DNA from: Romanomermis culicivorax
Lineage: Eukaryota; Nematoda; Enoplea; Mermithida; Mermithidae
Direction of reading: 5' to 3'
NCBI GenBank assembly: GCA_963922205.1
Contig: CAWUHX010000139.1
Location: forward strand, 620,001 to 684,000
Length of the DNA stretch: 64,000 nt
Shown one piece after another: positions 12,903 through 25,213 of the stretch. Made by a program: the position numbers and the translations under genes. The notes below the pieces were generated by a model, which was given only the letters and a program-made list of their open reading frames with translations, was not told the DNA's origin and searched no databases. The first letter of the stretch is position 1. Each line of letters starts with the position of its first letter.

Positions 12903-13404
12903 CGTTTCCTGCGGGACCTTATGGGCCTATTCCTGTAGCATGGGATTCATAGCGAAGTCATGATCGACCCCGATGATCCCTCCCCAGTAGTCCCTGACAG
13001 ACTGCACCGGAGTGCTACCTGAGTCTATGTGTCACCTAAGAACCTGCTTCAGAAGTGCCCAACGAGCTCTCTGACATACGATCTGGTCGAACCTGGTCTT
13101 GGCGATTTTCTGACACTTGGCCAGGTGAGAAGTAAGGTCTAGATACAGCACGTCCATCTGATTGGACGTCCGCAACTTATACCTCCTACCATACTCTCTT
13201 TTTAGGTCCTTCAGTCTACGACGATGGTTCGGAGTCAAGTCTTGGCCGGCCTTGATCCGATCCATTATGCTTCTGAGCCAACCAAGTCTCTTGGTGACGA
13301 TCTGTACTTTCTGGTGATTCTCCTTCTTCCATTGCTGAAAAGTGGCCTGAGATTTACCAAGTACCATATGTTGGATCGCCAAAGCCGCACTGTAAACAGC
13401 ACAG

Positions 13405-14487
13405 TTAAGTGTTTCCATGTCGGGGGTTGCCCCGGACAACCTCCCTGATGGCGGATTCACCATGCTTGAGGTACTTTTGCCGTATATGAGTATCCCGCAC
13501 GAGTTTTAGAGGCACTCGCTTCTCGATCCTCCTGGCTTCTTTGAAGACTTTTTTGAACTCTAACCTAAATGTTTCAGCCTGTTCCGCTTCCACATTGTTG
13601 GGTATGAGTTCGCCCTTAACTGGGGCCACTTCGGCTAGGATTTCTGGTTGTGTGATTTCAACCCGGGCCTCTTCGGCCTCTACCTCGGTTTCCCTCACAC
13701 CACCATCTTCTTCGGGTACTTGTGGCTCCAATTGTGGTTCCACTGCCACAGGCTGGGTAGCTATTTCCTGTGTCAGGATTCCTCTCCTCTCCAGATCTCT
13801 GCTTTTGGCCAAAAGACCAGCTGCAGACCTGGGAGTACTGGACACACTGTTACTTGCAATCAAGTCATTCCAGCGGCTTTGCATCACTTTATGGTCTATT
13901 TTCTTGGTTTCTTCATTTCTCAATGATATCACCAAGGGTAAAAGGACTTGGCAATCTGCCTCTGCCCAATTGAGGGCCTTGCCTCTCTTAGGCTTCACTC
14001 CACCTGGTCCACAAGGGGCCTGGCTACTACGGGTTTCCTGCTCTTGGCTTCTAGAACCATTAAGCATGGAAGTACTGCCTTCCCCATTGCTGGGTTGGGC
14101 AGCCCCCGAGAAGTGAGCGCCAATGGTACGGCGGCCAGTTCTTGCGCTGATGCGCACTGGGGTGTAAACACCCTGGACTCCGCTGGAAGTTGATGGCACA
14201 ACTGCCATCTGTCCTTCTAACAGAACACCATTGGAAGTCGATGGCACAACTGCCAATTCTCCTTCTAACAGATTGGTTACAGAACGAAGGGGCATTTCAG
14301 CCTCCTCTGTTCCGATGGCCTTCTTTGACCCTAGAGTCAACAGTCCAATGGACCGAGCTGAGGTCTCTTCGGCATCATGGCCCAGAGGACTTCTTCCCTG
14401 ACTGTATGTCAAACTAACTATCTCTGTGCTATTTTCCGAGGTACCTCCCCGCGACATAGCTGCCTTAGGGGTCTTGTGTGGTTTCAT
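13405..14487 (-). CDS. Copy A ORF2 N-terminal domain, intact 360-codon block
   Basis: Longest intact frame of copy A. The first about 150 residues are Ser/Thr/Gly/Pro-rich and contain an imperfect internal duplication, LLEG.(L/M)AVVPSTS(N/S)GV. Next comes LNWAEADCQVLLPLVISLRNE, a segment of the size expected for a Myb-like DNA-binding region of R2-type proteins, though I cannot assign it firmly. An acidic segment rich in Glu (EVEAEEARVEI) follows, then a basic stretch rich in Lys and Arg. Homologous pieces occur in copies B and C. The frame breaks near 13405, where the next block continues in another frame. Confidence 0.6.
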   Translation of the reverse strand: MKPHKTPKAAMSRGGTSENSTEIVSLTYSQGRSPLGHDAEETSARSIGLLTLGSKKAIGTEEAEMPLRSVTNLLEGELAVVPSTSNGVLLEGQMAVVPSTSSGVQGVYTPVRISARTGRRTIGAHFSGAAQPSNGEGSTSMLNGSRSQEQETRSSQAPCGPGGVKPKRGKALNWAEADCQVLLPLVISLRNEETKKIDHKVMQSRWNDLIASNSVSSTPRSAAGLLAKSRDLERRGILTQEIATQPVAVEPQLEPQVPEEDGGVRETEVEAEEARVEITQPEILAEVAPVKGELIPNNVEAEQAETFRLEFKKVFKEARRIEKRVPLKLVRDTHIRQKYLKHGESAIREVVRGNPRHGNT

Positions 14488-14892
14488 ATTCGCTATATGA
14501 CTGTTCCGCGGTGGTCAAGCAGGTTGAAGGCAGGCCCGCTATCATTCCTTTGCTGTCCTCCAGAGCACAGTCTTGCTTTTCTCTTCCCGGCAATGGACGG
14601 GGCCTCGGCTAGTCCACATTGGTTCTACCACATAGGACATCATTGCTCTGCCCCTGGAAAGTACTTGACTCCGTTACGACCTGCCACTACTCCGAACTCT
14701 TTCTCCCGGCGCACAAGTGCACCTCGCCCTGAACAACACCCGTTGCCCAAGGAAGAGCCCGTTTCGTGACTCCAAGCAAGGTTTGTCCGAGGCATTAGAC
14801 AATAGTCATACCTCATACGTTCCAGAACACTGTCTTTTTCCCCTGGGCCAGGGAGCCAGACATCCCACACATGTTCACAGTCCAATTCCAAT

Positions 14893-15008
14893 GAGTAATG
14901 CTCATTACTCGTGATCTAGTCTGGTGGGTACAGACTAGCAAGTCCACTCTTGAGTTGGACTTGTGTAGTTTGTAAGTTTGCAAATTAGCATAATTATTAT
15001 GCTAATTT
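14893..15008. other. Three consecutive hairpins between ORF1 and ORF2 of copy A
   Basis: (1) GAGTAATG-CT-CATTACTC, 14893-14910. (2) CTAGTCTG-7 nt-CAGACTAG, 14916-14938. (3) AAATTAGCATAA-TTA-TTATGCTAATTT, 14982-15008, a perfect 12-bp stem. Hairpins 2 and 3 have counterparts with different stem bases in copies B and C. Confidence 0.75.
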
Positions 15009-15132
15009 CTGTAAAAACCGTTTATTTTGGTTTACGGTGTGGCGATTACATACAAAAAAAACAAACTACAAACTACTTGCCCCACGCAGCGGGTCTGCGA
15101 ACAAACACACAAAAAAACAAAAACAATACCCT

Positions 15133-15948
15133 TCAACAAGGGCGCTTGGCCGCCGGCCCCACCTGTGTCTCTTCCTCGCCATCGCTGCTGATGACCTCCC
15201 AGTTGTTGTCGGAGATTTCCGACTCATTCATCTGCAGTGGCACCTTCTTTCGTTTCCGTTCTTTTTGACCCCCTGTTAAGGGGGTCTCGCCCATTCTTGC
15301 TTCTATACGAAGCACCGCTGCTTCGAGTGCCGCCAATCTCGCCTGAACACAAACATGTACAAGTGAGTTACAGACTAATTACTCGACTTACCGATTCGTT
15401 TGAAGAACTAGGTTTCCCTTCATTCTCTAAACGCCGGATTTCAGCGTACACCACGTCGGGCCGGAACGTTGCCCCAGCTTCCATTACATGGAAGATGTTG
15501 AAGAGCCCTCGACCTTCTCGGTTTTGTTTCCTATGATGCTATTCTTGACAAGGGTCATCAGTGCATCAAATTTTGTCTCCAGGGTGTCAACCCTGCTATT
15601 GATGGCTTCCTCAGCCTCAGGTTCGTTAGCCTTCTGTTTCCATTCCTTATTTTTCTCGGCCAATCTGAAATTGGATTTCAGATTTCCTTCCTGTGTTGAC
15701 CACTACCAACTTACATGTCTGTGACTATTTTGTCCATCTCGGACTTTCTAAAGGTAAAAAAGTTGGGCCCAATTCGAACCCATCGTAAAAACGTTTGGGT
15801 TGGAATCCCAATGAGTTCCCCGCTGTTCTCTTCTTTTTTCTCGGCCATACGTTTTTGGCCTAAATATATTAAGAGGTACAGTATTGCAGTTACCCAATCT
15901 GCATTAAATACCTTTTTTGAGCTATTTATTCCCGCTATTTTGATCATG
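15133..15948 (-). CDS. R2-type element copy A: ORF1, spliced, function unknown
   Basis: Three exons are supported. Exon 1 is 15948-15715, with donor AT|GTAAGTTG. Intron 1 is 15665-15714 (50 bp, ends TTTCAG). Exon 2 is 15664-15392. Intron 2 is 15343-15391 (49 bp, GTAAGTCG...GTTCAG). Exon 3 is 15342-15133 with its stop. Exon 2 opens with AEKNKEWKQKANEPEAEEAI and a heptad-like LETKFDALMTLV. The part matching the other copies (FNIFHVMEAGATF, VVYAEIRRLENEG) is in another frame, so a frameshift lies near 15500-15540. Exon 3 encodes ARLAALEAAVLRIEARMGET, a Lys/Arg-rich patch and a C-terminus ending VGPAAKRPC. It is likely a small coiled-coil, basic protein, perhaps RNA-binding, but this is only inferred from composition. 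Confidence 0.6.
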
Positions 15949-15959
15949 TAGAATTAATA

Positions 15960-16925
15960 AATAACAATATATTATCTCAATATGATCTGGAACAGAAAAA
16001 AAGCTTCTTTCAATTATTGCCTGCACTCTGAGTTCATGGTACAGAGTGCCAGACCTGAGTGATGTGCATTGTATCACTCAAGTTGGGAGTTTCTCCCAAG
16101 CCTGATCATGCACAGTGCCACTATCCAAGAATCTCATCGGATTCTTGGATAAGCTACACAGGGCTACAATCTGACTTGATGGTTTGTATTCAGCCACTCA
16201 ACACTGCTATCGAGTGTTACCGTCCCCACTACTAGGAAGTAAGGAACCAAGAAATGATCATGCATGTCACTAATTAGATGAGAAGGCATTTGACTACCTT
16301 AGGAGAGTCATAGTTACTCCTGTCATTTACCTATGCTTGATTGAATTTTTCTCTTTGACATCCAGATTCTGGGCAGGAACAACATCACCCCAACACTGTC
16401 TTAAAGCTATTCTAATGCTATGTTTTAAATGAACAGTCAAAATGCCCTTCGCTGTGCCAGTTTCAATACCACTGCTTACTGTTCAAAGAAACTGAGACAG
16501 CTTGTAACTGCAGTGACTAGCTATGGCACTACACAAGGAGACAGTGGCACTAGTCCAGGGTTAGACATAACAAAACTGTCTTCTGCCTCGTCATTAGTTT
16601 CAGATTAAAGAAAAGTCCTGGCAGTATTAATCATCATCACCAGGAAGAAGCCATTAGGATTAGGCTCATTGTTGCCCCTGACTGGGCTAGACATAACTTA
16701 CTCAGAGATTTGAAGTGAAGGAGTGCATCACACTGCTTCTTGACCAATTCCATTTCAGGCCAGTGCAGTACCAGACTTCTGTGGTATCTAACAGGAAGTC
16801 TGGAGCAAGGTTGCCTGCATATTTTCTGGGCCACAACTTTCCCAACTTACCTTGCCCTCAAATGGCATGCTCACTTTGTTTCTGTCACTATGTCTGGGAA
16901 AGAGGAGAATCAGTATTTATCTTCT
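15960..16925 (-). mobile_element. R2-type element copy A: 5' leader
   Basis: Non-coding, shared with 37400-37890 (CACTCTGAGTTCATGGTACAG and the following block) and with 43690-44010 (GTGGGACTAGTCCAGG-type block, CAACAGGAA.GTC.GGAGC, TCTGGGAAAGA.GAGAAT). It lies directly upstream, on the minus strand, of the ORF1 of copy A. Confidence 0.7.
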
Positions 16926-18869
16926 AAATGATTTGGGTGGCCAGGAACCACCATTTACTTTCCTGGTTATCCTCTCACTTCCTTCTCTAGTTTTCCAAAC
17001 AAGCCTGTTTCTTGCAGAACAATATTATTTTCATAGTGAACTAGTACATCTCATAATCTAAAAGCAATACACAAAAACTTGCAAGCTCTACACTGAGAAG
17101 TACAGCACTACCCATATATTGCACCCAGTTAATAAAAATAGAGCTTTGGGATTGTAGAGTAGTAGAGTCTCATACATGTACCATGCAATGTGACCTGAAC
17201 ATGCAAAGAATTTAATTGAGTACTACAACATGAGGCAGTCAGTTGGTAGGGAAGCTGTGCCCTGGATGAAAGCCTCACTATCACATCAAAAATGGCCAAG
17301 CTTGTTGTCCAACATAGTTAGGCCCTGTGAGTGACTATTAAACTTAATTAACAGTCACCCAATGAATGAATTCGAGTCTTTCCTATGCACAGTGCTGCCT
17401 TCCCTCTTTATGTTGTAGTGTTCCAGTTCCAAATGTGTATCATCCTGTCCTTTTACACTAGACAACTCGACTGCCAGAACCAACACACAATAAATCCAAT
17501 TTGGCTGCTGATGTCAGAGTAAAATATTCTATTAGTATTGCATGTCCATCTATTTATCTGGTCACAATGATCCAAATTCTGCAACAGTGGTTTCCTCTTC
17601 CACAACCCCAACATTTTCTCTACATCTGTGGAGTAATGTAAATCATTCATGGCTGGGACCAACTCCTTTGTATTTCTACTTGCTGTATTACAGGCCATGA
17701 TAGTCTTGAATTACAGTTGGGATAATGGTAGGATGACCAGGATTGATCCCATTGTTGCATTCCAACATCCATTTCCTTTGCTAATCTTCCTTGACAATAT
17801 GTGATTATGGTAAATGTCCTCTTGTACAAAGGCAAGTTTTGTTCCACTGTTTGATCATATACACTCCAGAAATTAAGCCAGCCATTATTGGGCATAAAAA
17901 GTGGAGAGAATTGTTGGATAAACTTCTTGCCAAGGGAAATCAGCAACTGGACATTGGAAGTGATCGAAAATCATGGTCAAAGCATGGTCTGGTGGTGTGG
18001 AGAGGCACTTGGCATAGTGTGGTCAAGGGCAGTAGTGGAATCAGGAGTGTAACAATATTTTTGAAACATTTTTTCATAAAAATGAAAAATTCCAAAAAAG
18101 CTTACTTCAGTTTGATACAGTTAACAGGTATTATTGTCACATTATTCAGGCAGCAGCATATGTTATCAAGGTATTGTTGAGCAGGGAGGAATGAGTGGTC
18201 AAGGGTCAAGAGAAACTTGTTAATTGCCTAAAATGCAATTTTAACTATAATTAAGTAGTATCTAAGGAAATAGTTGATTCACAAAAGGCATTTGGAGGTA
18301 TTAGGCGAACCAGGTCATTGAATTGCATTGGAAATAAATGCAACAATTTTATGAATTTGTGCAAATGAGGATGGCAGTGACCAAAATAAAAAATTGCATT
18401 ACTTCTAGCAAAATGAAATGTGGATGGACTGCACATGTTTTGGAGTACCCATTGGAAATTTGCATAGAAAATTGCTAAGTAAGAAAATAGTTGGTTGTCT
18501 TTAACAAGAAAAAAATGAATGAACAGCTCCTGAAAATAAGCCATATGGGGTAGAATATTACCATCAATAGAAGCCTGTGATAGAAACACAGAGGCTCATG
18601 GTGTAATGCACTGAAGTACTGAAGTGTGACCTGACTATGTGGAGGGAGGCCTGAAGCATCAGGAAAACTTTAGTTTTGATGGCACCAATTTATCAGGAGT
18701 TGAATAAGGGGAAAATGGATATTTTTTTATTATTATTTGCAATCCTGCTGTGGTATTTCTTGTCGTTTTTTCTTATTTTCCCCAAGAAACTTGATATGGG
18801 CTTTTTCCATGATGCTGGACATGATTCAGAACATGAAATAAGTGGGCTGGTCGAAAAGCAAAAAAACAC
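16926..18869. other. No recognised gene
   Basis: AT-rich sequence with short open frames on both strands, for example 17453-17946 on - and 17791-18180 on +. None has a recognisable domain. Confidence 0.5.
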
Positions 18870-18887
18870 ATGGTTCAAGCTGAGGGG

Positions 18888-19125
18888 CGTAGGTTAAGGA
18901 TTAGGCTCAGGTCTAGGCTTGGGTTTAGACTTAGGTTCACACTTAATTTAGGTTCAAGCTTAGGTTTAGGTCCTAGCCTGAGCTTATATTCAGGCTTAGG
19001 CTTATTTTCAGGCTTAGGTTTAGCTCCAGACTTAGGTTCATTCTTAGGCATTGGTTCATGCTTAGGCTTAGGTTCAGTCTAAGGCTTAAGTTAATGCTTA
19101 GGCTTAGGTTCTGACTGCTTAGGTT
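18888..19125. repeat. Degenerate minisatellite of TTAGGC/TTAGGTTCA units
   Basis: About 240 bp of imperfect units built from CTTAGG(C/T) and TTCA. On the + strand the translation is a monotonous Leu/Gly/Ser string, which is low complexity and not a gene. Confidence 0.85.
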
Positions 19126-22100
19126 AAGGTTGGCATTCATGTCATTAAAACATTTTGAGCCAAGGACAATGTTCAGGTTGGTTGATTGTCTGATTTTTGA
19201 AATTCAGTTTGCTCAACTAAAATCTATGGAATTTAATGAAATATCATGCATCTTGTCTAGGAATTTAATATTGGTGATATTCATTTACTGGCATTCTAGA
19301 ATACCAAAATTCAACAAATATTTGGTGATATGTGCTAAAATTTCTGATATTTGAATCTGGGATTAAATACTTGCCACACTTTTTAATGGTTTTCATCATT
19401 TGAGAAAAATCTCATTCCATGTATTATTATGAGTATTAAATTAAAGATTTCACATATATAAGATAGGATAGTTGAAAAAGGCAAAAAAACAAAAAAAGGA
19501 CAGTTATAGAATCCATTTTTCCAAAAATTTTTACAGTTCTCAGTAAAATCTAATGGTTTCACAAAACTTCTGTACAATTTTACAGGATAAAACAGCTAGA
19601 TCATTAGATCTCATAGATTTAACATGATTCTTAAAATCTAATGACTTTCCTGGGTTCATCACAAAGAGATGCTGTTCAGGACACACGTTCAACATTTCAA
19701 ATGCTCGAACATTATTTTCTGGGCTTACTGCCTCAGGACACATTTCTAGAAGAAAAATGTCTTGCAAAACAGTTAAAAAGTATCTTAAAGACAAGGCTCT
19801 GGTAACTTTGAAAAACCTGTCCAAATATGTGAAAAATGTGCCACAAACAAATATTTTTGAGGAAAAATTGATTAAAACCATTAGATCATTAGATCCTATA
19901 CCAGGGGACCTTTAAAATCTAATGGTTTTACTTGTCATAGAAAAATTAAGCATCGGACTTGTTAAGAATGAGCAGAACAAACCAACCACTGAATAACACA
20001 TAAAACCATCAAAATCAATGATTGTAGACTAGATAGTTAACAACTGATATACTTGACATAATCAAATTGCCAGATATATCGCACAGTTAGTTGTTAAGTA
20101 GAATCATTAGATTAAAGGACCCCAACCATTTGTAAATTTTTTAAAGAATGCAGGACAAACTGGTCATATGACCACCTATTGTCAACAGCTGATGCACTAG
20201 TCAGACAGTATCGATTTTATTTTTAAATTTATTGTTAAATCCTACTCTCAGAATCTTAATTTTTGTTGTGACTCCTATAATCTGACGATCATACAGTTTT
20301 GATCAGTTTTTCATAGAAAAATTTGGTTTTGATACCATTTTTACATATTTGGGGCCATGTAGAAAGTATGCTGGAAGCTTCAAGGTGTAAAGTTCGACTT
20401 CCACATAAAAGTACACTCAAAACTGCAATGGGTAAAAATCGACCTAAAAGTTCCTGGAAAGTTGATGAGGCACTGTCTCTAATGAAGAAGTTCGAAAATC
20501 ACTTGAGGGTCATAGAATCTAGTTATCTAACAGTTTTATGCATGTTTTACAAAATTTTCTTAAAAAATGTTGTTTCAGGACACATTTTTCAAGTACTTGG
20601 TGTCAATTAAATTTCATAGCCATTGTTCCACATGTGCATGTACAGGTTATCTACTCTCCAATACACATACCCAATAACAACAATCATGGATATCACACCT
20701 CCACATAACATAAATCCTCCGAATGCTTACACCCTCTTTTCATAAATAAACAGATTGCATGTGTCCATAGGAAAAATACATGTTAATCACTCCAGTATTT
20801 TCCACAATTCAAAATTTGAATAGAACTGGCTGTCCAACTTCCTAGAAACCATATTTCCTCTTTCCCAAGAGTTACAATTAAGGGGAAAGCATTGGTCTAG
20901 TGCCTGCACTATTAGGGAGAGAGATTTGAAAGCTTGGGATCTATCATGCACATAGACCCAAATTGAGTATAAATACTGTCATTTTAGAGTTTTTGATATC
21001 AATCAAATTTTCTTCTTCATCTCCAGCCCTGCCTAAGGCTTCAAACATCTGCATACAAGCCTTTAGATAGCAATTTTTGTCAAAGTTATATTCTTTTTTG
21101 TTTTGATGGTACTGTAACTATGCCACTTGTTATTTTGATCTCTTAGGAGCCAGTTTCCAAGCATCAACCATGACTCATTGTAAACCCCTCTAGTACCCTT
21201 GTCTATGACCATCCATCAACTACACCTCCTTTAATTTTCCATAACAGGTAATGAGGTCAGATGTGTGCATTTTATGGGATATTTCACTGTTGTTTATCAC
21301 ATCTTTAGCTCTATGGCCATATTAATGCTTTCTATGTAATCTACTTCCCTAATGGTTGGGCTCATTAACTGCACTTTGACTTTGAAATTGCTTCATTTTT
21401 TATTAGAATCCAGTAAACAAAAGGTGTCAACATTTATAAGGATCTCAATCTACAGATAACATTGATTGATGAAACATCTTCCTTTCATATACATGCCAGC
21501 ATCAATGGGAACAGTTAAATTGATCGGGGCATCATTTTTTAAGATTTCTCAATGTGTTTTAAGGCTCAGGTTTTTCTCCAATTCTTCTGAAAAAAATTTT
21601 CAGATAGCACATGCTCACCTGCAGTTGTGTCTCTAAAGTTATCTCTGTTTCAAAGAATGAGCAATATGATAATTGACAGTTTGTCCTGTAAAACAATGGA
21701 ATTTTATTTATTTCATCATGATGTGACAAAACTTCTACCCTATAATGATAAGGATATATTGGGCTTTTTTGGGTAGCCATAATATGAAGCCAGTATCATA
21801 AATGACACAACAGTTATGGCTAATCACACTGATAAATCAGATCTAGCTCTCTGGATCTATCGTTATGAAAGAAATTTATAAGTAGTAAAACAGCTAAGTA
21901 AATATTATTCCCATCAGAACAATCAAGATCTGATAGATAGCATAATGAATCATTGAAAAACATGTCCCAAACAAAACTCATGATAAAAATTTTATATAAA
22001 AATGAATAATACCTTTGGATTGTTTATAAGTCAAATTTACATTTTAAAACTATTCATGTATTGTGACTCAGATTCTTACTATTCTTACTAAATGTGGTCT

Positions 22101-25100
22101 GTTTCAAGGAAATCACTATGAATGAAATAGGCATTGAGCCATTTCTGATATTTGTGACTAGCATCAGCTGTAATTTTTTGTACTGTCAAAAGCACCTTAA
22201 GCCTGAGACAATCAAATTTTCAAACTGATATTCAGGTTAAAGATTTAATGCAGACTATCATGGAAAGTAGTGATAATTACTATTGCCAATGCCAAGAAAC
22301 CAAAATTTTATTGTTACTACTTAAATTGATCATTAGTGTCATTATTTATAGATATATCTCGATCCATTCATCAATAATAAAAGCAAGCATTGTTCGATTA
22401 ATGGATTCCTGGCTAATCAAATGATTATGTTTGGAAAGCCTTACAGAAGTATTGCTGCAATTTGATGATATAGTGAATCCATGAATGTTGGGCACTTTAG
22501 CTGCCTGATCAGGACACCAACTGATTCTTGATTAAAGTAGATGATAAAAAAGACACTGCCAAGCAAAGAAAGAACTTTGTTCCAAAACTCAACAGTGTCG
22601 TTCTTTTGATGATGAAAAGATGTAATTTCTAATTCAATTATCGTTTGCCATAACCATCAATAATTTTCTGAGAACAGAAAAACTGTACTAATATTAGAAA
22701 AACTGTTACTGTAGAATTTTTCTTATCGATCATCAAAATATCACAAGTAGAACTTTTGAACAAGTTGGTCTATTTCTTTATGAAAAAGACTTACTTTCCC
22801 AGATGTGGCCTTGTTGAGAATCAAGTGGAATCAATAAACTGTAATTAAAAGGACATTGTCTCAAACATGTAGAATTTTTGTCCCAAATTTGTTGTTCAGT
22901 TATTGTGAAACTGATATTGTCAATTGGCTAATTTCATCAGTAGACATTACAGAAAAGTTGGTGAAAATTATTGACCAAAATTGCAGATTTTCCCAGGGAC
23001 ATGCTGAGCATACCAACCAAACAGATTAATTTAACAAAACCAAACACTGTGCAATTTTAATTATAACAAATTTCACTAGGATCGTTGTATTTGCATTAAC
23101 TAAAATTTATTGTCTAACTGTTTCAGCATTGGATGGAAAAATTGTTAAAAACCAATAATTGAAAATTTGTTACTACTTTAAAAACTTTATGCCAGTATGT
23201 ACTATGTAAATATGTCTATATATTTTGTCACTATTTTCCATCTTTTTCAAACAGAATCATAATGTTATTTTGTAAAAGAATGAAGAAATTTGAGCAAAAT
23301 ACGAATCTGCTGCTTCAGAATGTGTGTTGAGAAGAGAGCAACAAGATGCACCTTATAACTGATGCATAAACAATGAATTTATGATTTCAAAGGTAATTTA
23401 TAAATTTGAAATTTATCTACCTCTCATCTAAATTTTAGTATATTATGGTTGCATCCAGATTTGGGCGTTAATGAACTTAAAGAATGATTGGAAAGTCTAA
23501 AAGTCATGGATTTTATGGTTTATGACAAAGTAAAATGAGGCTAAACTGCTCTGCAAGAAAAATGGTATACAAGGTTAATGTTCATGCTTGCAGCTTCACA
23601 CAAGCTGTTGAAAACATTTCATCATTGAATGATCTGGTTTAAGCTGGTCGGAAAATCCCTATATGCATGGTGAGAAATTGTTACTTCCTGTATATATTCC
23701 ATGCAGTTTCATCAACAAGAATTTGAAAAGGGGCACTATTACGTCAAAAGTAAAAATCTAACAGTGCTGGGGAAAAACAGGAAATCATATTTTAAAAATG
23801 AATCTGGCGTCCCTTTGAGGGTTAGAAAAACCAAATTCCATCAATTGATAATTGAGTCAAGACTGGTTGTTTTGGTTCACTTAAAGGTTCATAATAGAAA
23901 GAAAATAAAGAATGTGAGGATTAGTTGGAATCTGAATTATAATTGCATTCCCTTTGCTTACAACCATGCTTTTACTTCAATTATTGATAACTGTGTTTGA
24001 TTTTTCTGTTGATCACACATGAACATAAGAGCGAATGGGGACCTGAGACCCTGGCCATCCCCTCCCTGACCAAAAAACCATTAAACACACCTGAACTTTT
24101 TCCAAGACTATTTTTTTTGATGATTTTGTACATATTTTATAAGAAAAACAGTCTTGCAGAACCTTTTTCGTTTTTTTGCTCACACACCCCCTACTCCCCA
24201 GGGAGAAAACTACATGAACCCTCCCCCTGGAGAATTCTTGCTGTGCATGTCTGCTGTTGATCAATGTGTCATGGCTGGTTGTAAGCTTGAAGCCTGAACC
24301 CACCTTTTCAGATTCTCCTTTTCACCCATTCTACATAAGTAGACCTTGTATATCTCATGCACAATTTTTTTAGTCTTTCACTGCAGTTCTTTTCTTCTGG
24401 ATTTTTGTGTTGTATTGTAATTCTTGTTTCATGAATTTTCAGCCATTTTTGCTATCCTTGCACATTTTCTTGTTGTGTTTCTGTTTAGATTTCTGGTGCT
24501 TTGCTACTTGTTTATTACTGGCAAGAATCAGGGTCTGTTTTTTTGCTACTGTTTCAATTTTCTCTCAGTTGACTGTCTTCACAAAGGGCTTTTCATGGGT
24601 GATCAAAAAAACCAGTGATCATGACTTGAATTCCTCTTTGAATGAAGGCAATTTACTGCTTGAAGGTATGAGTCAATGTACTCCTGTGTTGATAATCTAA
24701 TTACATACCCGGATATCTACTGACAAAATATCATGATGTTTCATTTGGTGCTGTAAGCTATCATTCAAAAAATCAATCAACCCTAGTAAAATGTTTTTTG
24801 GACCAGTAACATGAAAGGAATACCTCTTACGATTTTAGATTTCAAAAAACTATTTATAAAGTCAGATTCTTGTTCTCCACATCACTAGAAAATCAAAACT
24901 TTGTCCCTTTTTCCTAGAAGAACAAGAAAACAAATTTGTTGTGCTATATTTCCTTTTATTTGTGTTAAGGCCTGGGACCTGTTGAATCAAAGCTCATAAA
25001 TTTCTAAGTACTTATAAATTCATAAGCATTTTATAAGTTCTATGAAAACTTTTGCATAAAACCCTTATGAAAATGACTTATGGATTCTCGAGTATTTTAT

Positions 25101-25213
25101 GTGTCAATTTTCTTCATCATTAATGTGTTGCTTCTTGGTATGTTCTAAGTTGGCTATTTTCAGTAATAATCGTTGTTATCCGGGATTGATAATTGTTCAC
25201 AGGATTTCCGGTT
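19126..25213. other. No recognised gene; scattered short inverted repeats
   Basis: AT-rich. The motif AAAATCTAATGGTTTYAC occurs near 19544 and 19914 and in inverted form (AAACCATTAGAT) near 19875. A minus-strand frame of 113 codons (19540-19881) lies between them and is not recognisable. The frame 20323-20610 on + (95 codons) is also unassigned. Confidence 0.5.

Larger units (their letters stand above)
10995..14487 (-). pseudogene. R2-superclade LINE copy A: ORF2 (N-terminal domain, reverse transcriptase, C-terminal zinc finger)
   Basis: Minus-strand ORF2 read from ATG 14487. An intact 360-codon N-terminal block (14487-13405) is followed by blocks at 13463-13032, 12902-12435, 12359-12102, 11853-11626 and 11312-10995. 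The 13463, 12902, 12359 and 11312 blocks share one frame and are separated by stops; a +1 shift separates the first block, and the YVDD region (about 12100-12040) is shifted. RT signatures are GDRNDPRNYRTI and RVLQGDTLSRLLFCIC. The C-terminal CRLRCQCGMETAEHIL..CP motif followed by RHN is the zinc-finger signature of R2-type elements with a restriction-like endonuclease. That endonuclease is missing here because the copy D leader starts just beyond the zinc finger. The family reverse-transcribes its RNA at a nicked target. Confidence 0.85.

Noticed and set aside
13541-14116. 191-codon plus-strand ORF
   Set aside because: Shadow of the minus-strand R2-type ORF2, whose homologues exist in copies B and C.
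17453-17946. Possible coding pair on the minus strand
   Set aside because: Overlapping frames with no recognisable domain or splice sites.
18870-19082. Leu/Gly repeat protein
   Set aside because: Direct translation of the minisatellite; no independent coding evidence.
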